Notes under the pieces: generated by a model
What the model saw: only the letters and a program-made list of their open reading frames with translations
What the model was told of the DNA's origin: nothing
Database searches by the model: none
Program-made: the position numbers and the translations under genes
Part shown: piece after piece, positions 10,643-21,784 of the stretch
How the letters are laid out: each line of letters opens with the position of its first letter
Numbering within the stretch: the first letter of the stretch is position 1
Assembly: GCA_902806595.1 (NCBI GenBank)
Contig: CADCXC010000004.1
Coordinates: forward strand, 2,666,001 to 2,730,000
Source: Pyrenopolyporus hunteri
Lineage: Eukaryota; Ascomycota; Sordariomycetes; Xylariales; Hypoxylaceae
DNA length: 64,000 nucleotides
Direction: 5' to 3'

Positions 10643-12737
10643 ATGGCATCTACATCAATATTATCATTAGACTCCCTCATCTTAGAGGGCTCACCCTCCG
10701 AAAGAAAACCGACAAGCTTCAAGGGGGTACGCAAGTTCATCTCGACACAATGGACTCTCTCATATCGAGCGGTACTAACCGATCTACGGTCCGTCAGATG
10801 GGCACGCGCAGGTCTCTGGGCACTTTTCGCCTTGTGGACTACGTTATTATTCTGCCTTATCCTATTCTTTTCCATGTATGGCGCTGCCTCGTGGACATTT
10901 GAGAGCTTCTCATCTGCATGCCGGTCTGATGGCTCATTTAACCCCAATATATCCGCATATAACGCGTGGGAATTTTCAAAATTCTTCGAGATAAACCTAG
11001 GTTTCGGAAGCTTAACTTTTACACAAGCGAAGGTTATTGACATCGTATGGGACATAGTTAGAACCCAAAGCATCATTTAAAGAATGCCTCAGTTGACAAT
11101 ATTCACTAGACAATCGGCCGCGGCGGGCAAGCTCTTATGGCGTTCATAACTTGGCGGGCGTTCGCTGACTACGTAACGACTTCAATGGAGCTTAGGCCAG
11201 TCACTTACACCGTTTTTTTCGCTATATACTTACAGGACGAGCCTTCCATATTTTCGACGTTTGAAATAATGCGAGATTTCATGTCCGGCCGTGTCCTCAA
11301 ATCAAAATTATCCATGGTCTTCATGATTTCAAGCATGATATTTCTCGTGGCGTGGCCCACGATAGCTAGCGCAATGACGGGATACACCACAATCGTTATA
11401 GCGTTCGTAAGGGATCAGAATAACAATTATATCAAATTCTCAGATTTTGAATACGCTGTCTACGTCATCCATGATGGACAAAGGGTGAACCTGACTGAGA
11501 ATTATGCTATACCCTTTGGTATATATGGACGGAGTAAGACCCCTAACGCCCTAAATACCATCGCCTTAATAATCAAGGAGTTTAGCAGTGGACCCTCTCG
11601 TTCTCGAGCGTACATTTATGAGCATTAACCAGCGGTGTTATTTCGATGAATCATACATAGAGCCCGGTTGCGAGTTGCAGTATGCTACATCTCGCTGTTC
11701 GTATTGGCATTCTCTTCCTTACCTGGGACGTTTAACTGACACGCACAGAAGACGCGGAAGTTTACGGATTCTACGGTCTTAAGAATGAATCATCTCTCTG
11801 GATGAACGCCACTAGTGACATCCCAAGCCCAACGCTGAACATAACCGCGTTTTATGTTCCACCTCGTAATTCCTACGAAACCTCACGTGGAAGCGGGTTT
11901 TTCGGATTTAACTGGTCCAGCACTTCAACGCCAACCCATAAGAATGAGTTCGTTGATCCATCAAAAATGGCCTTCTCCTATTCCAATAGAGCATATACCC
12001 TTGATTATGTCCTAGAAAACGGTAGATGCCAAACCGTCAGAGACGTAAGTACACGCGCTCCGCACACTCTTAGGTCATCCGACTGATTTAAATGAAAAAT
12101 AAAAACTCAGCAATTCAAATGGGGATTCTCCTTCCTGCAAATATTTATTGCGATAATCTTCCTATCTATTTGGACTTTTGGCACATATACAATGTGGCTG
12201 AAGGCCCGATTTCAGTTGCCTCTCCAAGGCGAAACGGAGGTACCCAAAAACTGGAGGGCAGTGCATATACTTGCTAGATCGATGCACGAGGAGTTTCAAG
12301 ACCCTGGAATCGACATTTCATCATTGACAAATCGACAGCTTAAAGACGCAATAAAAAAGCAGCTCAATGGCGGATCGGTCTCGTTTAACATCCCACTCAC
12401 AAGAAGCGGATATAGCTTCCGTCGCGGTATAGCTCGTTTCCCCTCCAGTGTATGGCGGTGGCTGAGAAGAGAATGGATCTGGTGCCTCGTATTGCTAGGT
12501 TCCCCGACACTTATATATGTGGCAGCTATTTCATGGCCTACTATTGGGTATTACGGCTTTTATATCATGTTATGCTTATTGAGTTTTCTTTGGTGTGGTG
12601 TTGTTTTCGCAATGGTTGTTGGGAGTACGGCGAGGAGTAGGGTGTTTATGGTACTCTGTTGGAGCTTGACCGGAGCCATGTTCGGCTTGCTTTTGGCCAT
12701 AGGATTAGGATCTATGACACAGTCCGCGGGTTTATGA
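10643..12737 (+). CDS. Fungal multi-pass membrane protein of unknown function
   Basis: Exons 10643-11056, 11110-11518, 11749-12044 and 12111-12737 join in frame to 581 residues. It resembles an uncharacterised protein family of filamentous ascomycetes that I recall from genome annotations (blocks QAKVIDIVWDI, FITWRAFADYVTTSME, YVIHDGQRVNLT, YGFYGLKN). Predicted membrane segments: ALFALWTTLLFCLILFF; SMVFMISSMIFLVAW; FLQIFIAIIFLSIWTF; and three near the C-terminus from IWCLVLLGSPTLIYVAAI to FGLLLAIGLGSM. The loop between segments 2 and 3 has several N-glycosylation sites (NLT, NESS, NATS), suggesting it faces the outside. The 230-base second intron may hide one more exon at about 11586-11661. 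The start at ATG 10643 is chosen over upstream in-frame codons because those read as AT-rich non-coding text. Function unknown. Confidence 0.75.
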
Positions 12738-13232
12738 TGCTTAGCAGCGCAAGGCGCAGCTGTTCAAGATAGGTCTTGGATGAACTTAAATTGGCTACTG
12801 GGGTGCTATCTCCGCGACTCTATTCTAGTGATATAGTCCTTCTGTAGGCACCAGCGCCTACGGTCGAGGTAAAGCTGGTAGATGAGTAGGTAGTCGCTCG
12901 GAATTATCTACCATATCTCGTAGCCATCTCCGAGACATATGAGAACATAATGGTTATTGAGTAGTCTATAAGATAAGAAACCATCGCTTACGTATTTATT
13001 TGTCATTGCTGTTATAGTTCGATTGAAGCGCCCGCAAGCATGCATTTATGTTTTGTGCGGTATCCAGTCCTAGTAGAATAAGCCGCCGGGAGGGGACTAC
13101 GAATAGGTAATCGCCTAGGCGTGACTAAGGTATCGAAGACGGGGCCCTCCCAACACCATAAGGGAATACAATATATGTATAAGCTCCATTGCGCTGTTTC
13201 TATATATACCGCTCTCCTACCAGTCCCTAATT
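12738..13232. other. Convergent intergenic gap
   Basis: 3' flanks of the membrane-protein gene (plus) and the GMC oxidoreductase (minus). Nothing recognisable. Confidence 0.5.
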
Positions 13233-15504
13233 TCACTGCAATTGAAGTATCCTCTTGGCAGCATGCTCAGCAGCAGTGACTATCATTGCAGAAGGGTTCC
13301 CCGTCATCATACCAGGGAAGATAGACGCGTCGACAACGAAGAGGTTATCCATGCCGTAGACCTTAGCGTTCGTATCTACGACGGACGTGCCGTTGCCAAC
13401 CCGGCCGTCGTCGAGACCCATCTTGGCTGTCCCAACCCAGTGGTTCGCGCACCGGAAAGCTGGAGTGGCTGGGATCTGTTTATTGGCACCGTTAGCACAT
13501 CAGCCTCTCTCATTTCGTTTATCCTCCATTATTCTTTACGTGTCGGTTAGGATTGAGTAGTAATCCCATTCCAATATAATAATTTGCCTAAGACAAAAAC
13601 GGAAAGGGGGAAAGGGAAGACGAGCAATCAAAAAAAGGGGGGCAGCTAACTCACCGATTCCACAAATTGGGTTGACGTCTGGTTTGACGCCGGACGGACC
13701 CAGGTTAGATTCGATATAGGTTGGAAGTACTTGCGCACCCTTTCGAGGCCTTCGATGACGGCTGCCTTGTCGTTGGCGTCGCGAAGGTAAGGAGGAACGG
13801 ATACTCGTGTATTAAGCTGAGGTGTGATTACCATACGTCCCCTTGACGTCGACCCTGTTCCAAGGTATTGGGTAATGGTCATAGAAGCTAAATTAAGTAG
13901 TCAGCGGCAAATCCGGCGTTATTCTCTACGAAGTCCAGCGTAATAGACTCACTGTTAGTAGATCCCTCAACTCGTGCTTGCCAGTGCAAGTGTCGATCAA
14001 TACCATCTACACCAGGAATGATCTCCCAGAACTACACAGACGTCAATACTATGACCTATTGAACACTTTATATCACTCACAATAGGGCCTAGATTAGGAG
14101 CCGCTTGGGCAAGAATCCCAGTTCTGTTTTCTGCGACCGAGTCAGCGCGGGGTCTGTCATAGAAAGGTAGGTATCTCCTACGCAAATAGATTTCCGTGTC
14201 GCTCAGGATGGGCTTCGTGTACGCGGCATAGAAATCGTAGAAGACAACATCAGGATGAGCTACCTCGATATCGGTCTAATAAACCGTAAACGTTAGAAAG
14301 CGGACGTGAATAATTTTACCATGCGTATAACCCGAATACTTACCCCGACATGATCGATCAGATTGTATCCCACAGGAAGATCGATCCACGAGTCCTCAGA
14401 TATCATAGTTTCCGCATCCAACGTCGAGTTTTTTACAACATTTAGTTGGTCCTTCGGCCCAATACCACCTGTTTAGCCGGTTAGCGAATCCGAAATGACC
14501 CAGGAAATAGAATGATAGAGAAAGGCGACCATACTTCTAAGGAGCAGTTTCGCGGAACCAAACGCGCCCGCCGATAAGATCACTCGGCCGGTGCCAGGCG
14601 TGACCGAAACTACACCGGAGTGTCCAGCCGCGTTCTTGGTACACTCGATCTCGACTCCCGTGGCGTGGCCTCCCTCACGTACGACCCTCCTCGCCGTCGT
14701 GTTCATCCAGAGCGTGAACTCCTTGCGCTTGCTCGCGTTGACCAGGTACGTCGCCAGGGGCCCGCCTCGTTCGCCGTTAGAAAACATGTGCGTGCTGTGG
14801 CCGAAGGTCCGGTCCTTGCGGTCGGGATGGTCGTTCGGGACGATGAACTCCCACCCGCTGGCGTTGAGCCCCGACGTTAGCGCCTCGAATCCTTGCTGCA
14901 GGTACAGCTTGCCGTCCGTGCTGGGGTGGGTTGTCCCTGGGATCCTCTCGAACAGCTGCCGCGTGGCGTCGGCTAGGTCAGAGCTTCGCCAGCCCTCCGG
15001 CCAACTTCGGTCCCAGTCTTCCGGGTGTGGTTTCCACCACAGCCCGGAGTTGACGGCGACGCCGCCGCCGAGTACGCAGCCCGCCATTTGGTCGACGTCG
15101 GTGCATACGACGCCGGTGGGGTTATGCCAGATTTCGTTGGCCAACCCGGGCACGTCGAACCGTGTCAACGTCGAGTTCTCAAGCCACTTGGGCTTCATCT
15201 GCCCACCCCATATCCCCGTCGAAGGCGGACCTTTCTCCAGGAGCAGAACTGTGTGCCCGGCCTCCGACAGTCGGTCGGCTAGTGGGATACCACCAGCCCC
15301 TGAGCCTACGATGATGTAGTCCCAGGTCTGGCTAGTTGTGATATTGGAACATACTGGCGGTGCCAGCGCTATGTTGGCCCTCGCGGCGCACGGCTGAAAT
15401 ACTAGACGTAAGTTAGAAAGTGATCCGCGCGCCTATTGATAAAGTGTACGCTTACGAAGCAGAACCGCCGTCGCAGCGGCGCTTAGGTATAGATTACCAT
15501 GCAT
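13233..15504 (-). CDS. Secreted GMC oxidoreductase, cellobiose-dehydrogenase-like flavin domain (AA3_1 type)
   Basis: Seven exons (15504-15456, 15401-14535, 14468-14344, 14275-14081, 14031-13953, 13887-13655, 13475-13233) give 596 residues. The N-terminus MHGNLYLSAAATAVLL looks like a signal peptide. It is followed almost at once by the FAD-binding motif IIVGSGAGGIPLADRLSEAG, so the protein lacks the cytochrome domain of true cellobiose dehydrogenase. Further family marks are AGCVLGGGVAVNSGLWW, GRVILSAGAFGSAKLLL, the catalytic His in CANHWVGTAKMG, and the C-terminal FVVDASIFPGMMTGNPSAM carrying the partner Asn. It should oxidise a sugar or related alcohol outside the cell using FAD. The true substrate is not visible from sequence, and the gene's neighbours give no clue. 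Confidence 0.85.
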
Positions 15505-17554
15505 GTCTACTAGAAGGAGTCTCGCGTGACTGAGCGTTCGAAAGAAGGGTCCCGCCCCGTCCGAGGAGCGGGCCCAAGGCCTTTAAGACGGCAGTAGGCA
15601 TGCCATATCCCCAGCGTCACATATATCGTATTAGAAAGCGTAGCAACGCCGTCACCGCTCGTAACGACAGCTATGCCCCGAGTCTCGCACGCAGAAGCGC
15701 CGCTTCAAATTGCTATCGTTGGCGTATTGGAGAAACTAGCGCGTCCGAACGGCTCACTAGTTCGAGGGCGTAAGGATCTGCAATCCTTTTTCATTTGCAC
15801 GTAATTAGCCGAGTGCGATGTCGTGGGGAGCCCTGTGAGACAGGGGGCCCCTATACTTAGCCGCGAAATGAAAAACCTGGGGCGACCTGGGGTAGATGGA
15901 GTATGGGTGTGCGGCTGGCCCGGGTTACTGGAGAAGCACATTAATGATTAGAAATGGAGGGCGAAGTGCCGGAGGAAGGAAAAAGAGATGGCGGTCGTGG
16001 CGTACCGGGTTATCGCAGCGAGGAGGACCGAGTGTAGTTCCCGTGAGGCTATGGACAGACGGCGATTAGCAAAGTGGGGGATGGCACCTAGTCGTCTCAG
16101 ATTAATCCCAATTAATTCGTTGGGAATTATGATGTGTTTAGTTTACTGCGGAGATGGAGTTAAGAGCGGGAGTTTATCACTCATATATAGAAAAGAGGAA
16201 ATCAAAGCATCATGATAGCAAGGGAAATCATCCGGATGTTCTAGCCCCAGCCTATGGAGGAGAGGCAGTCTGATATATCCCAGTGCTTTAATGCTTAAGT
16301 TACCTCATACATACTAGACCTAAATAAATGTCGATGTTATAGAAATGTGATAGTATGTATACTTGAGTTCCTCATATAAATGCCCACAGCCAACGGCAAT
16401 ACATCCGTATTAAGTGCGACTTGATATGCCTTATCTAGTGTGCTATTATTATATTAGTCTGATATTGAGGATCGCTTTTCTATTTATACAGCTAAAGATC
16501 CCCAAAGCACCCAGTCTAAACTCTCCTATTTCCCAGACCAGGCATATATACAGCTCACAGCTTCTCATATGACATGTATGCGTCAAGAGGCCAAGGCCTA
16601 CAGTATCATAGCAGCCGCGCCCGCCGTATCCTTGTTTCTTTGGCCACTGCTCCCATCGCTTTTAACTCCCGTCGCTTTTTGCTCAGCGCCCGCGCTACTT
16701 CCGCCCTATCATTCGTTAGTTAGCAAGGTACCCTCGATAAATATATAGCGATGGTATAATTCTATAGGACATACAGCCGCCTGCTTATCAAGGGGACCAC
16801 CAGCAACCGATACCGGTTCTCTTGCTTGGGCCTCAGGTTGCTTATGAGGATGATGTTAGTGGAACGATTCTTAGGTGTAGTAAGACCCCTTTACTTACGA
16901 CAGCGGCCGGGGCCTCGTATATGCCGCTCGCTAGATCGACATTCGGGAGAGCATTTGTGCTCCCCGTATCGAAATTCTTGCCAGCTTTATTCTGATCTTT
17001 CTGCCCTGGAGTAGCCATATTCCTATCGATCTCGGCCTAATTATGTTCTGTGTGGTTAAGGGGGTGCACTTGCTAACGTTATTAGAAGTAAATTGGTTAA
17101 ATCGATCCCCTTTCAGCTATATATTGGCTTTTAGCAAACCCATTAATCGTATTGCGGTAGTTGTACGTCATCCATTTGTGAGACTCCGTCTGTGGTTGGC
17201 GCTGATAGTTACGCGATACTTTGGGGGATTTACGTCACCGCTACACGATAATTTTGGGTCCAAAGTCATGCAATTCTCGCCTGGACTGAATCCCAAACCG
17301 TAATTGTTTTACGTATCTAACATATGAATCCTCTTTAAGTCAACTTTCTCCCCAAGAAATAATTATAATTAGGCGACTATGCTTAGTTCTCCGACAGTCT
17401 GGGAGCCCTTAACCAGAACCGGGGGCGAGTTTCAATCCGCCATACAGAACTCAGGGATCTGCAAAACCCTCCTAAGAAATCAACTTCGATTATTGTAATG
17501 GTAGAGACCGGTACTTCTGATATTCATCCGCCCATCAATTTTATTTCATTTTGC
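15505..17554. other. Intergenic, 2 kb
   Basis: No gene supported. Short open frames at 15988-16215 and 17043-17303 have no recognisable features. A small hairpin (GGGAGAGCA/TGTGCTCCCC) lies near 16945-16965. Parts near 16300-16560 are AT-rich. The segment above 15505 would hold the promoter of the GMC gene. Confidence 0.45.
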
Positions 17555-18905
17555 TTATGGCCTCTCTATATCGGCGTTATATACGAATGTCTGTAATAAT
17601 TCTTTAACTGCCTCATCGGACTCGTTGCTATTACCCGGAAACATGGCAGCTGTTTTGGTAAACACGGCATGCTCAGCTATTCTCAACATGTCCGGTAGGC
17701 TAAGTCGGTCTCGTTCCTCATCCGCCAAACATCTAGCTAAGAAATCGCGTAAATCATCGTCAAGCGTAGGATATTTCCTACCGTTTCCGTGATGTAATAT
17801 TTCCGTTGCTCTCGTTTCGAACCCTTCGTATGTCGTGACCCATGCCGATATCCTCACCTGTTGTCGGGCAATAAGGTTGATCATCATCTATGTCTACGTT
17901 AGTCTATGAGTTTTCCCGACTGGTGAAAAGAATCCTGTTAATACCCTGGATATCTTCCAAATATTATCAGAGACCCCCTGGAACCCTGTTCTCGTTCGTC
18001 CAAAGTCTATAAATTTAAGTGTAGGAACTAAGTTGTGTTCCTGGAATCCAGCGCCAGCATCCCCTATCATGACTAAGCAGTGTCAGTGAACGAAGTAGAT
18101 GCTCAAGAAAGGGGCCGACAAACCATTTCCGGTGTGTAGGTCCGCATGCTCGATCATGCTCGGTGCTCTACCATCCTCCGGAATAGTTTCTAGTTGATTT
18201 GGCTGACCCTCGACACCGTTGAGGGGGTACGCGAGGGCGACACATGCCCTTATTACTATGAAGGTCGTATGTTAGGCCGTTACACAACCCCTTGAAGGGA
18301 GTAATTATACTCACAACATAGGAAAAAGGACCATAATATCCGATTAGGTAACAATTGGTCGTGTCGAACTAATCTCCCATACAGCCGCGTCAGGTCTGCG
18401 TTCTCTAAATATTCCATCACTACTATCGGTCCGGGGATCCCGACTAATGCGTCCTTCAATTTAGGCCATCTCCGTAGTAAACGCCTCCGAATACGCCGTA
18501 GTAAATTCCTTCGTTCGGGCTCGTCGCGAGATGCGATTATCCCGACTATATGCTCGGCCCCGCGAAGAGTCTATAATACACATGTTATTAGGAAATCTAT
18601 ACTCCCACACGCTATTAACTAACTTTTAACCATTCTATCTCATTCCTTAGGTCGTCTCGTTGCTGTGGCTGCAGGGCTCGCTTCACAGCAAGACGGCGAG
18701 TCCTATTTCTCGATAACTTCTCGACAAGGCAAAACGTAAGGCCGAAGGTGCCTCCTGCAATCAATCCTTCGAAGGTGAATTTGCGGTGCTGAACGGCGAA
18801 GTGTGCTCGTAGCTCGTCCTCGATCTCGTCAATGGATGGATTCCCATAGGCGGAAGGGGCGCTGTGATATTTGCGCCCCGATACCATTCTCAATAGAGTA
18901 TCCAT
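17555..18905 (-). CDS. Protein kinase-like protein with altered HRD motif
   Basis: Five exons (18905-18624, 18570-18315, 18255-18124, 18072-17945, 17887-17555) give 376 residues. Kinase marks appear in order: glycine loop AGGTFGLTF, the ATP-binding Lys in RRLAVKRAL, an IEWLK helix, hinge-like VVMEYLENADL, catalytic loop EHADLHTGN (Asp and Asn kept, but the usual Arg of HRD is Ala), and FIDFGRTRTG for the DFG metal site. The C-lobe follows (DDDLRDFLARCLADEERDRLSL). The core residues for phosphotransfer are present, so it may be active. The missing HRD Arg suggests no activation-loop phosphorylation control. It resembles lineage-specific fungal kinases rather than a named yeast kinase. The ATG at 18905 is the first Met after an upstream TTG-led stretch. 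Substrate unknown. Confidence 0.7.
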
Positions 18906-19658
18906 AGATAGAACGTACGGACTCCTGTTATTAAGACGAAAGGCCAATGTGAAGTTTAGGTGGGGTGGAATCGGGGGTTGTCTCTACACCGTCACAAAGA
19001 GACGGATAGTCCGATTGCGGAATGGATATAGGCCGGCATTCATTCAAGTGAATGAAGTATTAGTAGAGAGTAAAGAATAATACCTATAATATATTAAAGA
19101 AAAATATTAAAATATCCTTGCAAACCCATTAACAGGCGGATATTAGGAGGCTTCGTAGGAGTTGAAAATATAGTAGACTGATAGGTGAGTGATTGATAAC
19201 CGCCATCTAGTTGACCATTGAACCCCTGGTATTGTACGAGGCTTGAATATTCTTTTCTTTTCTTTCCATCCAATCTATATAGATCCATCTATAGATACCT
19301 AGCTCATTCAAACCGATATTTTAAGTTGCCTTTATGAACTAAGCGCATGAGATATAATCGAGTGAATTAGCAAGAAACATGTAAAGGTACCTAGGTACTG
19401 CCACTATCCAAAGAGCAGGAGGCAGACGTAGTGGGAGTGCGGTGGGTTATGGTACGTACCCAGCTAGACGCAAGAAGGCAAGCGGGGCAATATGATTGGC
19501 TGAAAATTCCCCGACGGAAAGCGCCGAGCCACTCTTCGAGGTGCGACTCCGAAAATTCGACTCGATCGAAAGCTTCAACCAGGCTCACGAACGCCGACGC
19601 ACAACAATTCAGGCGCACACCAATTGGCCCCGATACCTCTTCCCCTCCTCCCCTCACG
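18906..19658. other. Divergent promoter region, kinase and bL9m
   Basis: About 750 bases between the 5' ends of the kinase (minus) and the mitochondrial ribosomal gene (plus). One GGTACCTAGGTAC unit lies at about 19386-19398. No gene seen; overlapping open frames near 19430-19660 are leader sequence. Confidence 0.5.
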
Positions 19659-20726
19659 ATGGCACCCACGCGCCTCGCCAGACCGCCCACATGTCTCGAC
19701 TGCCTGCGACGGCTCGCCCAACCCGGCCTGTCCTCGTCTCCCACGTTCCTATCGCTGCAGCAGACCCGAGGCGGCAAGACCACCACCAAGGCCGAGGAGG
19801 AAGACATCCAGGGCATTCCCGTGCGGCTGCTGCGGGACATCCACGGGTTCGGGCGTAAAGGTAACAATCTCCCCAATAACATCTCCCCCCCCTCTAGGAA
19901 CGAGAAGAAAGAAAGGAAGAGAAAATTAGCTGGGTTGTCGTAGCTCACATCGTGCCCCTCCAAAACTTCATAGACGCCATCATCCGCGTGAAGCCCGGCC
20001 GCATGCGCAACTACTGGTTCCCCCGGGCGTACGCCGAGTACATGACGCGCCAGCGGTTCAAGGAGCTCGGGCTGACGGAGGCCTCGATCGGCGTGCGCGA
20101 CCGCACCTTCGGCACGAAGCTGATCCCCGACGAGGTAGACGGCAAGGCCGCGCTCGTCGAGGAGGAATCCCTGGGCAAGAAGAAGAGCAAGAAGGATACG
20201 CTGTTGCTGCCAGTGCGTTTCCCCCTCATCTGCGAGAAGTTAAATTTCTTGAATCATAACTAACACAACGCACCGCTTCCAGCCCGAGGAATCCATCGCC
20301 CTCCTCGAGTCCCTGCTCCCGCCCACCCTAACCTTCGCGCGAAAGCCCATCTCCCCGCCCCCCGCGGCCGACGAGCCCCGGCCCGCGCCCGCGGTCCCCC
20401 GGTCGCCATCCCTCGCCGCCAACGCCGCAGCCTCGGTAGACTCTATCGCGCCGGCAGCGCAGGAGCAGGAGAAAGCGCCGGCGCCGACCGCGATCTTCGG
20501 CTCGGTATCCACGAACGACGTGCTGGCCGCGATCCGCGAGAAGCTGTTGGAGGCCGACCCGTCGCGGGGCGGGCGCATCGCGCTGGAGGCCGACGGCGTG
20601 GCCATCGTGGGCCTCGACGAGGGCGAGGATCGCATCAAGCACCTTGGTACCTTCGAGGTTCTGATCACCGCTGGCAAGGGCTTGGAGCCCGTGCGCCGGG
20701 AGGTGCGCGTTGTGCCCGAGGAGTAA
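19659..20726 (+). CDS. MRPL50: Mitochondrial large-subunit ribosomal protein bL9m
   Basis: Exons 19659-19860, 19944-20212 and 20283-20726 join to 304 residues. The N-terminus (MAPTRLARPPTCLDCLRRLA) is an Arg-rich mitochondrial import signal. The bL9 N-domain follows: GIPVRLLRDIHGFGRKG continuing over the first splice into AHIVPLQNF, then VKPGRMRNYWFPRAYAEYMT. The first intron falls inside this signature, and the spliced form restores it. The linker (KKKSKKD and a Pro/Ala-rich tract near 155-200) is specific to fungi. The C-terminal part (ALEADGVAIVGL, IKHLGTFEVLI) matches the second lobe. It is part of the mitochondrial ribosome. The coding sequence is much GC-richer than the flanks. Confidence 0.88.
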
Positions 20727-21784
20727 GGAAGCGGGCTGGGCTAGGCTGGGCCGGGAAGAACGGCAGGCTTGATGGCCGCCGCGTCGTGGTACGCTTTGGT
20801 GTAGTGCTCCTGGCCTCGAAGCTAGGAGGGACCCTTACATAGCACCTATGAGACGAAAGGAGAGCGCTGGAGTCTCAATGTGATGCTCAGCATGCGGGAA
20901 TAGATATGGCATGTGTATGATATAGCAATCAGCAAGGGGCGGCTGAGCTAAAACTAGACGTGTACATATATCACATATTTGATTCCCGTAAGAATATATT
21001 AAGCGCCCATCTTCCAAAAAAGAAAAAAAATCTTGATATCCAATTTCTCGAATTTATCATACGCGAGGTACTAACTCTCCAAGATAGTCTACGCGCGTCT
21101 ATGTAAAACTCAACGAATCTTGCTAGGCGCACGAAAAGGGAAATGAGGAAGATGTCAATAGAGGATGTCCGATGGAAGGAGGAAATTAGTGTTGTGGATT
21201 AGGTATTATCTTAAATCCATCTCTCCTCTCTAGCGGAGCAATCTTATCCCGTCTCTTTGAAAGTAGAAATCGGTTCACCAACCTAGAATGAACCGGCAGG
21301 TTCCATCACGACGCTCAAAAAGATAACACGAACAAACCAACCTACGCCGACGCTATGCCCGATGGCAAAACATACAATGCAGGAATGTTAACCTACGTCA
21401 GACAACTGGTACGCATTCTGCGTGGAAATCAAGATTCCCATCTAATTAATCGGTGGCACGCTTCGCATGCTCACTTAGTGGTGTATTTATGGATAACGGA
21501 GGATGGAGTCGACAAAGCCGGATCACTTGCCGGGATAGCTGACGTCCAAGTTCCATAGCGAATCCCACACTATGCTTCTTCTGACAGGGCTCGGGCTTTC
21601 AACGGATGAAGCGCTCATCTCTCGGCGGAGTTGTGAATGTTGGTGTCGCTGGTGCGACTGTGTTCGGGGGTGGATCGGTGGCCTCTGTTGCGGAGGCGGT
21701 TCGGGATTGTTATCGTCTACTCGACGGCGCTAGATCCCATCAGCGGCCACGTCTCAAGGATCGGGGATTGTGTCAACGGTCGTC
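20727..21784. other. Convergent intergenic region
   Basis: 3' flanks of bL9m (plus) and ATG11 (minus). An A-rich run lies at about 21016-21030. The open frame at 21606-22391 overlaps the ATG11 3' end on the other strand and is its shadow. Nothing else seen. Confidence 0.5.

Noticed and set aside
14591..15319. 242-codon plus-strand open frame
   Set aside because: Shadow of the GMC oxidoreductase, whose motifs and splice sites are clear on the minus strand.
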